Position numbers and translations under genes: made by a program
Shown here: positions 8,419-16,532 of the stretch, piece by piece
Position numbering within the stretch: position 1 is the stretch's first letter
Layout: each line of letters begins with the position of its first letter
Assembly (NCBI GenBank): GCA_963739515.1
Contig: CAVUAO010000003.1
Location: 62,001-126,000 of the forward strand
Source of the DNA: JBFYTX01 sp963739515
GTDB taxonomy: Bacteria > Chloroflexota > Dehalococcoidia > Dehalococcoidales > RBG-16-60-22
Reading direction: 5' to 3'
DNA length: 64,000 nucleotides
Notes under the pieces: generated by a model
What the model was told of the DNA's origin: nothing
The model's database searches: none
What the model saw: only the letters and a program-made list of their open reading frames with translations

Positions 8419-8985
8419 ATTAAGCAACTTCGTATTAACGAGCGAATAACGGCCAAAGAAGTCCGCCTGGTCGGGGAGAAGGGGGAGCAGCTCGGTATTA
8501 TGCCCGTGCTCCAGGCGCGGGAGATGGCAAAAAAACAAGGAGTGGACCTCGTGGAAGTAGCGCCGACATCCGCACCCCCGGTCTGCCGCCTACTCGATTA
8601 CGGGAAATTCAAGTACGAGCAACAGAAGAAAGAGCAGCAGTCCAGGAAGAGCCAGAAGGTCTCATTAACCAGAGAAATCCGCCTCCGACCCAAGATAGGT
8701 ACCCACGATTTTGAAGCTAAAGCCAGGACAGCCAGAAAATTGCTGACCGCCGGAAATAAAGTCAAAGTTACGTTGATGTTCCGGGGACGCGAGATAACGC
8801 ACCCGGACCTGGGCTGGAAGGTACTGCAGCGGATGGCGGAGACGCTCAACGAAATCGCCTACCCGGAAAGACAGCCGCTGATGGAGGGGAGAAGGATGGA
8901 CATCGTCCTGGCACCCAACAGCTCCAAGCCCAAAATAAAAATAGTAGCAAAGGAAACCGTGAATGCCAAAACTCAAAACGCATAA
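8419..8985 (+). CDS. infC: Translation initiation factor IF-3 with a non-AUG start
   Basis: Binds the 30S subunit and checks start-codon choice. The N-terminal domain begins IKQLRINERITAKEVRLV, upstream of the first ATG (8500), so translation must begin at ATT (8419) or ATA (8416); AAGGA lies 8 bases before ATT and GGAGGAGG further up. Rare starts are how infC autoregulates in E. coli (AUU). C-terminal domain: GTHDFEAKARTARKLL, VTLMFRGREITH, MEGRRMDIVLAP. About 188 residues. The end overlaps rpmI by 23 bases. Confidence 0.92.
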   Translation: MKQLRINERITAKEVRLVGEKGEQLGIMPVLQAREMAKKQGVDLVEVAPTSAPPVCRLLDYGKFKYEQQKKEQQSRKSQKVSLTREIRLRPKIGTHDFEAKARTARKLLTAGNKVKVTLMFRGREITHPDLGWKVLQRMAETLNEIAYPERQPLMEGRRMDIVLAPNSSKPKIKIVAKETVNAKTQNA

Positions 8986-9169
8986 AGGCGCCAAAGACCG
9001 GTTCCATATCACCGGCACCGGTAAAATCATGCGGGTCAAGGGACCGAAGAGCCACCTGCGCGTCCATAAATCCAAGCGGGTGCGGCGGCAGTTCGACGAG
9101 ATGATTGAGCTCAGTCCCAAAGACCGCAAGCGCATATCCCGACTGATACCCTACGGGACGGGAAAATAG
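8963..9169 (+). CDS. rpmI: Ribosomal protein bL35
   Basis: 68 residues, MPKLKTHKGAKDRFHITGTG, highly basic, matching the whole bL35 family (PKLKTHKGAxKR... ending near the C-terminus). ATG at 8963 with AAAGGAAACC upstream lies inside the end of infC, suggesting translational coupling. Component of the 50S subunit. rplT follows after 12 bases. Confidence 0.96.
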   Translation: MPKLKTHKGAKDRFHITGTGKIMRVKGPKSHLRVHKSKRVRRQFDEMIELSPKDRKRISRLIPYGTGK

Positions 9170-9181
9170 AAGGAGTCGCAC

Positions 9182-9541
9182 TTGCCTAGAGTAAAGCGGG
9201 GAGTAACCTCACACCATCGCCATAAGAAAGTACTGGCGCTAACCAAGGGACACCGGGGCACCAAGCACCGGCTCATCCGGCGCGCCACCGAGTCCATGAT
9301 ACACTCATTGTCCTATGCCTATTTCCACCGGCGCGAGCGGAAGGGCGACATGCGCCGACTCTGGATACTGCGCGTTAACGCCGCCTGCCGCGCCAACGGG
9401 ATTACCTACAGCCAGTTCATGAACGGACTGAAGAAGTCCGGCATCGCCGTGAACCGGAAAATGCTGGCCGATATGGCCGTCAGGGAGCCGGAAAACTTTA
9501 CCAGCCTGCTCGCGCAGGCGACAGGGAAGGCGAAGGATTGA
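9182..9541 (+). CDS. rplT: Ribosomal protein bL20
   Basis: 119 residues of bL20, which binds 23S rRNA early in 50S assembly and often represses its own operon. TTG start with AAGGAG 6 bases upstream; reads PRVKRGVTSHHRHKKVL, then GHRGTKHRLIRRATES, RRERKGDMRRLWILRVN and AACRANGITYSQFMNGLKK. All conserved blocks are present. A terminator follows at 9572. Confidence 0.96.
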   Translation: MPRVKRGVTSHHRHKKVLALTKGHRGTKHRLIRRATESMIHSLSYAYFHRRERKGDMRRLWILRVNAACRANGITYSQFMNGLKKSGIAVNRKMLADMAVREPENFTSLLAQATGKAKD

Positions 9542-9571
9542 AATATTCCGGTTGATAATGGCTATTTCGAG

Positions 9572-9606
9572 TTCCCCTTCCCTCAGTGACGAAGGGGAAT
9601 TTTCTT
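9572..9606 (+). terminator. Rho-independent terminator after rplT
   Basis: TTCCCCTTC (9572-9580), loop, GAAGGGGAA (9591-9599), then TTTTCTT. Confidence 0.85.
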
Positions 9607-9635
9607 AAGAGGGGCAGATTAATAAAGGCGATAAA

Positions 9636-10672
9636 ATGTCCGAGCAGGTTGAAGAGCTAAAGCAAAAAGCGCTCCAGGAATTGAATGGTATTAATAACAT
9701 CAAAGAGCTGGAGTCCTGGCGCGTCCAGTACCTGGGCAAGAAAAGCCCACTCACCCAGATTTTGCGGGGCCTGTCCTTTTTATCCATCGAGGAGAGAAAA
9801 GAGGTCGGCGCGGCCGCCAACCAGTTGAAAGCCCTGCTCGAAAGCAGCTGTGCCGAAAAAGCCCAGGCGCTTCGGGAAGTTCAAATTAAGTCCGAGGCGC
9901 AGAGGGAGTCCGTCGATATCAGCCTGCCGGGACAGCCACTGCCCGCCGGGCGCCTCCACCCCATCACACAGACCCTGGACGAGATGTGCGAGATATTCAG
10001 CTCGATGGGCTTCGCAGTAGCCGAAGGGCCGGACGTGGAATGGGACTATTATAACTTCGAGGCATTGAACATCCCCGCCGAGCACCCGGCGCGCGACGAC
10101 ATGTCATCATTCTGGATCGATACACCGGCCGGAGAAAGGGGAAACAGCTCCTGCGGACCCACACCACGGCGGTCACCGCGCGGACGCTGGAGAAAAACAA
10201 GCCGCCGATAAGGGCCATCGAGCCGGGCCGGTGCCACCGCTACGAGGCCACCGACGCCACCCATATCCCCGTGTTCTACCAGGTCGACGGTATTGCCGTG
10301 GACAAGGGGATTACCATGACCGACCTCAAGGGAACGCTGTACGAGTTCTCGCGGCGCTTCTTCGGGCCGGACCGGAAAGTACGCTTCAGAGTCGATTACT
10401 TTCCGTTCGTCGAGCCGGGAGTGGAAATGGCCATCGAATGCATCGTCTGTAAAGGCGGCGGCTGCCGCCTGTGTAAAAGCAGCGGCTGGCTGGAAATACT
10501 GGGGGCAGGCATGACCCACCCGGATGTATTGCGGCGCGCCGGCATCGACCCCGAGGTATATACCAGCTTCGCCTTCGGGATAGGCGTCGAAAGGCCGCAC
10601 ATGCTGCGCTACGGCGTGGATAACGTCCGGCTTTACTATACCAGCGATTTAAGATTCTTAAGGCAGTTTTAA
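9636..10672 (+). CDS. pheS: Phenylalanyl-tRNA synthetase alpha subunit, frameshifted
   Basis: Catalytic subunit of the alpha2beta2 PheRS. The N-terminal coiled coil and class II motif 1 (HPITQTLDEMCEIFSSMGF, GPDVEWDYYNFEALNIPAEHPARD) are in one frame to about 10130. One extra base in the AAAGGGGAAA run then moves the gene to the frame reading KQLLRTHTTAVTARTLEK, IRAIEPGRCHRYEATDATH and the motif 3 region FGIGVERPHMLRYG. The zinc-like insert CIVCKGGGCRLC is normal for the bacterial alpha chain. Total length is normal (about 345). Likely a sequencing indel. Confidence 0.93.
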
Positions 10673-10675
10673 AGG

Positions 10676-10708
10676 AGTTATTAGTTGCTAGTTATTAGTT
10701 ATTAGTAG
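10676..10708 (+). repeat. Degenerate AGTTATT heptamer tract
   Basis: AGTTATT-AGTTGCT-AGTTATT-AGTTATT-AG directly after pheS, matching the tract at 6465-6497. Confidence 0.5.
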
Positions 10709-10757
10709 GTGAAATGGGAGCGTCAAAAATTTTAAACTTGTGACGATGAACTAAAAC

Positions 10758-13169
10758 ATGAAAGTACCGTTGAACTGGCTCAAAGACTACACGGACGTTA
10801 CCCTGCCGGCGGCCGAGCTTGCCGATAAGCTGACGATGGCCGGATTTGAAGTGGCGGAAATCATCACCACCGGCGGCAACTGGGATAATATCCTTATCGG
10901 GCAGATAACGGCGGTCAATCCCCACCCCAATGCCGACCGCCTGCACCTGGCGACGGTGGACCTGGTCCAAGAGCATGAGACCGTGGTCTGCGGCGCCCCC
11001 AATCTTAACGTGGGCGACAAGATAGCCTTCGCGCGCGCCGGCGCGAGGCTAGTGAACCCCTATAACGGGCAGGTCGAAGAACTGAAACCCGCCAAAATCC
11101 GCGGCGTCGTCTCCCGGGGCATGATTTGCTCGGAGAAAGAGCTGGGGATATCGGAAAGCCACGAAGGTATCATGGTGCTGGGGGCGGAGGCAAAAATCGG
11201 GACGGCGCTGGCCGACTACCTGGGCAACACGGTGCTGGACATCAGCGTGACCGCCAACCGGCCGGACTGCCTCTCGGTGGTGGGCATCGCCAGAGAGGTC
11301 GCCGCGCTGACCGGACAGAAAATGCACATCCCGGAAATAAAATATATGGAAACCAACGACCCGATAGAACGTCAGATAACCATAGAAATAGTCGATGCCG
11401 ACCTGTGCCCACGCTACTGCGCCAGCCTGGTTACAGGCGTGAAGATAGGCGAGTCGCCAGCCTGGCTGCAGGAGAGGCTGGTGGCGGCGGGGCAGCGCCC
11501 CATCAATAACATCGTCGATATCACCAACTACGTGATGCTCGAATACGGGCAGCCGCTACACTCTTTCGACTACGACCGGCTCCGGCACAAGCGCATCATC
11601 GTGCGGCGGGCGAAAGAGGGCGATAGTTTCAATACCCTCGACGGGACGGAACGCAAGCTCAGCGGCGAAATGCTGACCATCGCCGACGGCGAACGGACGG
11701 TAGCCGTAGCGGGGGTGATGGGCGGACTCAACAGCCAGGTCACCGAAAGCACCACGTCCATCCTGCTGGAAGCCGCCAGCTTCAAAGCCGCCAGCATTCA
11801 CTATACCGGGCGGAATCTCGGGCTCACCAGCGAAGCCTCGATGCGGTTCGAGCGCGGCATCAGCGCCGGCCTGACCATCCCCGCCTTGAGGCACGCCACC
11901 CAGCTTATCGCGGAGCTGGGCGGGGGAAAAGCGGCTAAAGGCATCATCGACGTTTATCCCGGCAAAAAAGAGAACAAACCTATCGTGCTGACTACCGAGA
12001 AAATAAAACGCGTGCTGGGCATGGACATGAGTTTAAAAAACATTATCGATACGCTGACCGCCCTCGGCATCGAAGGCAAGGCGGACGGCTCCAAAATAAC
12101 GGCGGTTTCGCCGTACTGGCGCAGCGATCTCCGGGTGGACGTCGACCTCATTGAGGAAGTTGCCCGAATCATCGGCTACGAAAAAATCCCCATGACCATG
12201 CTCGCCGACCCGATACCCCGGCAGAACCCGGAACCGCTCCCCGGGCTGAGGAAGCGCATACGGCAAAGCCTGGCCGGCTACGGTTTCCAGGAAATTGTCT
12301 CCTACAGCCTGACCAGTCGCGACATGCTCAAGAACCTGACGCCGGACGGCAACACCCAAGGACCGGAACCGCTGGCTATCGTCAAACCGCTCTCAGCCGA
12401 CCAGGAAATCCTGAGGCCGAACCTCCGCGCCAATTTGCTGGCGGCCCTGACTTCCAACCGGCGGCACGAGGAAGGCGGCATCCGCCTCTACGAGCTGGGG
12501 AAAGTGTACCTGCCCCGCACTCGCGACCTGCCCGGAGAGCCCGATATGCTGTGCGGCATCATGAGTGGTCCCCGGGCGGAGAAATCGTGGCGGGGCGGCG
12601 ACGGACCGCTGGACTTTTACGACGTCAAAGGGGCGGCGGAGGGGCTTTTCAGCAGCCTGGGTATAGATATCAGTTTTGAGAACAGCCGGGACGAGGGACT
12701 GCATCCGGCCCGGCAGGCGGCGATAATCGCGAAAAAAGACGGCGAGACAGCCATAATAGGCGTCCTCGGCGAGCTGCACCCCAAAGTAGCGGATGTTTAC
12801 GAAATTACCGGGACAGTGGGACTATTGGAAATCAACGTAACCGGGCTGCTTGCGCTGACGGGCGGCTATAAAGCGTTCCAGCCGGTACCGCGCTTCCCGA
12901 GTGTTACCAGAGACATCGCTCTGGTGGTGGACGCTAATGTCACCAACAAACAGCTAAAGGACATCATTGAGGGCTTTGCGCTGATAAGCGAGGTGGTGCT
13001 TTTCGACGTGTATTCCGGTAAACAGGTAGCCCCGGGAAAAAAGTCGCTGGCTTACCGCCTGGTCTATCAATCACCCGAGCAGACCCTCACCGACGAAGAG
13101 GTCAATAAAGTGCAGGCGCAGATTTTAGCCAGACTAGCGAAAGAACTGAACGCGGTACTACGGGCGTGA
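10758..13169 (+). CDS. pheT: Phenylalanyl-tRNA synthetase beta subunit
   Basis: 803 residues, full length. Domains in order: B1 (MKVPLNWLKDYTDV), EMAPII-like tRNA-binding fold about 40-150 (GQITAVNPHPNADRLHLATV), B3/4 editing domain about 200-380 (NIVDITNYVMLEYGQPLHSFD; ASMRFERG), B5 about 400-475, catalytic-like core, and the FDX-ACB anticodon-binding domain about 710-803 (PRFPSVTRDIALVVD; SLAYRLVYQSPEQTLTDEEV). No obvious Shine-Dalgarno precedes the ATG; translation may follow pheS. Confidence 0.96.
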   Translation: MKVPLNWLKDYTDVTLPAAELADKLTMAGFEVAEIITTGGNWDNILIGQITAVNPHPNADRLHLATVDLVQEHETVVCGAPNLNVGDKIAFARAGARLVNPYNGQVEELKPAKIRGVVSRGMICSEKELGISESHEGIMVLGAEAKIGTALADYLGNTVLDISVTANRPDCLSVVGIAREVAALTGQKMHIPEIKYMETNDPIERQITIEIVDADLCPRYCASLVTGVKIGESPAWLQERLVAAGQRPINNIVDITNYVMLEYGQPLHSFDYDRLRHKRIIVRRAKEGDSFNTLDGTERKLSGEMLTIADGERTVAVAGVMGGLNSQVTESTTSILLEAASFKAASIHYTGRNLGLTSEASMRFERGISAGLTIPALRHATQLIAELGGGKAAKGIIDVYPGKKENKPIVLTTEKIKRVLGMDMSLKNIIDTLTALGIEGKADGSKITAVSPYWRSDLRVDVDLIEEVARIIGYEKIPMTMLADPIPRQNPEPLPGLRKRIRQSLAGYGFQEIVSYSLTSRDMLKNLTPDGNTQGPEPLAIVKPLSADQEILRPNLRANLLAALTSNRRHEEGGIRLYELGKVYLPRTRDLPGEPDMLCGIMSGPRAEKSWRGGDGPLDFYDVKGAAEGLFSSLGIDISFENSRDEGLHPARQAAIIAKKDGETAIIGVLGELHPKVADVYEITGTVGLLEINVTGLLALTGGYKAFQPVPRFPSVTRDIALVVDANVTNKQLKDIIEGFALISEVVLFDVYSGKQVAPGKKSLAYRLVYQSPEQTLTDEEVNKVQAQILARLAKELNAVLRA

Positions 13170-13183
13170 GGAGATAACTCCTT

Positions 13184-13291
13184 TAGTTCCCCTTTTTCAA
13201 AGGGGGACAAAATAAGCAAGGGCTTTCAAGAAAGGCACAAACATATCTTTTTACCAAGGGTGTCTAAGAGGGGTTAAAGCCCCTCTTTTTT
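13184..13291. repeat. Bipartite palindromic intergenic repeat, includes terminator
   Basis: First hairpin CCCCTTT-N3-AAAGGGG, a spacer, then AAGAGGGG (13266-13273)-TTAAAG-CCCCTCTT (13280-13287) followed by a T run. The second part ends pheT transcription. It is a reverse-orientation copy of the family with tail TTAGACGCCC. Confidence 0.7.
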
Positions 13292-13320
13292 ATCGGGTGG
13301 AAAAGATTTTCAAAACTTCC

Positions 13321-13368
13321 TTGACAAAAAAGTCCGTCTCCATTATAATATCAGTGTATTCTGATATT
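13321..13368 (+). promoter_or_regulatory. Consensus promoter with perfect palindromic operator
   Basis: TTGACA (13321-13326), 17-base spacer, TATAAT (13344-13349). Overlapping the -10 and running downstream is AATATCAG (13347-13354)-N6-CTGATATT (13361-13368), a perfect 8+8 inverted repeat. A strong promoter with an operator across its start site is the classic layout for an ArsR-type metalloid repressor; the identity of the repressor is inference. Confidence 0.75.
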
Positions 13369-13389
13369 TCTGATTTTTCAGGAGGGGAA

Positions 13390-13685
13390 ATGGCCAAAGA
13401 AAGGAAAAAGAAAACTGCTGTTCTCCGGAAGAAATGGAGGGCTGCTGTAAAGTCGAAGCGCTGGTCAGCATCGACGAGAGGGGGCAGATGGTGCTGCCCA
13501 AAGAAGCCAGGGACAAAGCCGGTATCCGCGCCGGAGATAAGCTGGCGGTGATAAGCTGGGGAAAAGGCGGGGAGGTAAGCTGCCTGACCCTGATGAAAGC
13601 CGAAGCTTTGGGGGGGATGGTAAAGGGCATGCTGGGGCCTTTAATGGACGGAGATTTTTCAAAAATAGGAGATATGGGAAAATGA
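13390..13685 (+). CDS. AbrB/SpoVT-like HgcAB-associated-type protein, frameshifted
   Basis: Small swapped-hairpin AbrB domain protein: ALVSIDERGQMVLPKEARDK, AGIRAGDKLAVISW, then MVKGMLGPLMDG. The ATG at 13390 (MAKERKK, GGAGGGGAA upstream) joins, across an A-rich run near 13400-13414, to the frame reading ENCCSPEEMEGCCKVEA. The N-terminus thus has two CC pairs, possible metal or metalloid ligands. Proteins of this type are annotated as HgcAB-associated, but hgcAB is not in this window. It overlaps arsM by ATGA and sits under the palindromic operator, so it could sense arsenic; that is inference. Confidence 0.7.
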
Positions 13686-14520
13686 AAGAAACAGAAGTCA
13701 AAAAGAACGGTAAGAGAACGGTACGCGAGGGTCGCCAGACAGGAGAAGATCCTGCTGCAGCAATACCAGCACTTCACCCTGCTGCGACGGCACCCAGAAC
13801 GCCCGCGACATCAGCAGGAACATCGGGTACATGGAAGCGGACATCAATAATGTCCCCGAAGGGGCCAACCTGGGACTCGGCTGCGGCAATCCGATCGCCC
13901 TGGCTTCCATTAAAGAAGGCGAAACGGTGCTCGACCTGGGGTCGGGGGCGGGGTTCGATTGCTTCCTGGCGGCGAACAGGGTGGGGGGAAAAGGCAGGGT
14001 CATCGGCGTGGACATGACGCCGGAGATGCTGGAAAAAGCCAGAGAAAACGCCCGCCAAGGCGATTACAACAACGTGGAGTTCCGGCTCGGCGAGATAGAA
14101 AACCTGCCCGTCGCGGATAGCTCCATCGACGTAATAATCTCCAACTGCGTCATCAACCTGGCGCCGGATAAAAACAGAGTTTTCCACGAAGCCTTCCGCG
14201 CGCTCAAGCCGGGCGGGCGAATCATGGTTTCCGATATCGTCCTGGAAAAAGAACTCCCGGAAAACATCAAAAACTCCATCGAGGCTTACGTCGGCTGCGT
14301 GGCCGGGGCATCGCTGGAGTCCGACTATCTGCAAGCGATAGAGTCGGCAGGCTTTAAAGAGGTGAAAATAGTCGGCGAATCCGTTTTCGATATCAAAGAT
14401 ATCATCAGCAGTCCCGAAGCCCAGGATGATCGTGAAGAGCCTCGATATCACGACGGAGAAAGCCGTGGAATTAGCGGGCGCGGTAAAAAGCATTAAAGTG
14501 AGCGCGAAAAAGCCGGAATA
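13682..14520 (+). CDS. arsM: Arsenite S-adenosylmethionine methyltransferase, three frameshifts
   Basis: Methylates As(III) using SAM. Core: NVPEGANLGLGCGNPIALAS, VLDLGSGAGFDCFLAA (SAM site), VIGVDMTPEMLEKAR, ISNCVINLAPDKN (conserved arsenic-binding Cys) and VGCVAGA (second conserved Cys). The N-terminus needs two single-base corrections: near 13706 (ETEVKK to TVRERYARVARQEK) and near 13747 (to SCCSNTSTSPCCDGTQNARD, the family's CC motif). A third near 14424 restores MIVKSLDITTEKAVELAGAV and the stop at 14518-14520. Three indels in 840 bases could mean decay, yet every conserved residue survives. Confidence 0.88.
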
Positions 14521-14521
14521 G

Positions 14522-15277
14522 CTATTCCCAGCGAAAGAAGCGCGCCGCTAATGCGGCCGATACCACGGTAATCCCCACCGTAATGAGCGAGGCATTGGTG
14601 TGCCAGGTAAAACCCAGCCAGGGGTTCTGCAGCATGATTATCACCCAGTGAAGGGGCGTAATTTCACCCACGACGGTCATCGCCCCGGTCAGAACCTCGG
14701 GAGGAGGTCCCGCCCCACCCAGTATCATCATGACGAAAAAGAGTATCAGCCCGACCCCCTGAGCCGAGCGCGTCGAAGGGAGCACCGCCCCCAGGAAAAA
14801 GCCTAAACAGGTAAAGCATATCGTGCCGAGAAGGAACGCCAGCACCAGCAGCCCCGGGTTTACCGGCCAGTGAGGCGAATATACCAATTTACCCAAAACG
14901 GTAATCAGGATACTGCCGATGATCGCGATGATAAAGCTGACGATCAGCTGCGAGCCCAGCACCGACCATACGGAGAAAGAAGAAGCCCGGAAACGCCGCA
15001 GGACGCCCCGCTCGCGGTAGCCGGTCAGGTGCACCGGCAGAGCTACCGTGCCGATGGCCATCATCACCAGCGCAAAGTAGGCGGGCATATAGTAGTCCAG
15101 CGGCCCCACCCCACGGAACACGATTTTACCACTCTCCCCTGCCTCCGCAGTGTTGCCGAAGACGCCGCCCATGACAAAGAGGAAGATGATGGGCAGAGCC
15201 AAAGTGAAGACGACCGTAATGGGCTCGCGGATGAACAGCTTTATTTCCACCCAGGTCAATCTAAACAGCGTACGCAT
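14522..15277 (-). CDS. ABC-2 type transporter permease
   Basis: 251 residues with six predicted membrane spans. It begins MRTLFRLTWVEIKLFIREP, the typical ABC-2 amphipathic opening, and has the family block GYRERGVLRRFRASSFS in the first cytoplasmic loop and a late LGGAGPPPEVL segment. It follows its ATPase by 8 bases, forming a two-gene exporter. Substrate unknown (drug, lipid or peptide export are typical). Its end abuts the convergent arsM. Confidence 0.88.
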   Translation of the reverse strand: MRTLFRLTWVEIKLFIREPITVVFTLALPIIFLFVMGGVFGNTAEAGESGKIVFRGVGPLDYYMPAYFALVMMAIGTVALPVHLTGYRERGVLRRFRASSFSVWSVLGSQLIVSFIIAIIGSILITVLGKLVYSPHWPVNPGLLVLAFLLGTICFTCLGFFLGAVLPSTRSAQGVGLILFFVMMILGGAGPPPEVLTGAMTVVGEITPLHWVIIMLQNPWLGFTWHTNASLITVGITVVSAALAARFFRWE

Positions 15278-15285
15278 TTTTCCGA

Positions 15286-16194
15286 TTATTCTCCCGTGGT
15301 ATGGCCGGTCAGCTTTAAAAAGACATCCTCAAGACTCGACTGCTCGATACGGAGGTCGGCGGGCACGATGCCGTGTGCCACCAGCGCCGCCGCCACCAGG
15401 GCCAGCACCGGGCCGCTGCCCTCCACCTCCACCCGCGGTCCCCTTTTGGTTACCCGGCTAACGCCGGCAACTTTCTCCAGCCAGGCAAGGTCGGCGACGT
15501 CCGTGGAGAAAATAACGCGCACCTGGCTGGTATGCCGGGCCACCAGGCTCTGAGGGCTATCCGACGCGACGATTTTACCGCGGTCGACGATGGCCACGCG
15601 GTCGCAGAGATTTTCCGCCTCGTCCATGAAATGGGTGACGAGCACCACGGTGGTGCCCCTATCGCGGATGGACCTGATTAATTCCCAGGCGACGCGGCGG
15701 GCGGCGGGGTCGAGGCCGACGGTCATTTCGTCGAGGAAAACGCATTCCGGATTATTGACCAGCGCCAGGGCGATAAAGAGTCGCTGCCTCTGCCCGCCGG
15801 AAAGGCTCGAAAAGCCGGCTTGGCGCTTTTCGGCGAGTCCCCACTGCTCGATAAGGGGGCGCCAGTCCAGGGGCTCGGGCGCCACCGAGGCAAACAGGTC
15901 GAGGGCTTCCCAGACTTTAATACGGTCTGGCAATGCCGACTCCTGGAGCTGGGAGCCGATACGGCGCCGCAGGGCCTGCGCTTCGGTGCGCGGGTCAAGA
16001 CCGAGGACGCGGATATTGCCTGAATCGGGGCGGCGCAGCGCCTGCAGACATTCTACGGTAGTGGTCTTGCCAGCGCCGTTAGGGCCTAAAAGTCCGAAGA
16101 TTTCCCCCTCGGCGACCTCAAAGGAAATATCAGCGACGGCAACAGTTTTGCCGTAGGTCTTGCGGAGGTTCTGGACGGAGATGATGGGAGGCAT
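15286..16194 (-). CDS. ABC transporter ATP-binding protein
   Basis: 302 residues; powers the permease encoded just downstream. Walker A GLLGPNGAGKTTTVE (about 34-48), Q-loop GSQLQESALPDR, signature LSGGQRQRLFIALAL, Walker B CVFLDEMTVGLDP, H-loop VVLVTHFMDEAE. The C-terminal region about 220-302 carries the DrrA-type extension ending in SSLEDVFLKLTGHT, usual for multidrug/antibiotic exporters. It starts at ATG 16194; repeats lie upstream. Confidence 0.92.
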   Translation of the reverse strand: MPPIISVQNLRKTYGKTVAVADISFEVAEGEIFGLLGPNGAGKTTTVECLQALRRPDSGNIRVLGLDPRTEAQALRRRIGSQLQESALPDRIKVWEALDLFASVAPEPLDWRPLIEQWGLAEKRQAGFSSLSGGQRQRLFIALALVNNPECVFLDEMTVGLDPAARRVAWELIRSIRDRGTTVVLVTHFMDEAENLCDRVAIVDRGKIVASDSPQSLVARHTSQVRVIFSTDVADLAWLEKVAGVSRVTKRGPRVEVEGSGPVLALVAAALVAHGIVPADLRIEQSSLEDVFLKLTGHTTGE

Positions 16195-16255
16195 GATGGA
16201 TTATTATAAACTAAAATACATAGAGTTGCCAAGTATCTTTTCCCAGAGCGGTTTT

Positions 16256-16515
16256 ACCTCACCCTGCCCCCTCCAAATAGCCAGATTGAAAGCGCCGGAG
16301 ATAATTTGGTTGGAGAGGGGAAGTATTATTGAGAGGGGCTAGCGCCCCTCTCCGCAGGCTACTCCCTTTGGAAAACGAGGCATTTAAAAGGAGTGCCGAC
16401 TCTCTTATTAGAAAACGGGGTGTTTAAGAGGGGTGAAAACCCCTCTTCTATTCTTTCCCCCTCTTAAACAGAACGCTCTTCGAGGAACAATTATGAAGCT
16501 GTTTGAGAGGGGGAC
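16256..16515. repeat. Composite of intergenic palindromic repeats
   Basis: This gene-free stretch holds at least two copies of the dispersed family: CCCCCTCC...GGAGAGGGG plus GAGAGGGGC-tagc-GCCCCTCTC (about 16256-16352), then a reverse copy GGGGTGTTTAAGAGGGG-N6-CCCCTCTTC (about 16415-16450) and CCCCCTCTTAAAC...GTTTGAGAGGGGG (about 16465-16511). No gene is seen. Confidence 0.65.
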
Positions 16516-16532
16516 ACAGGGGATGAGAATAA

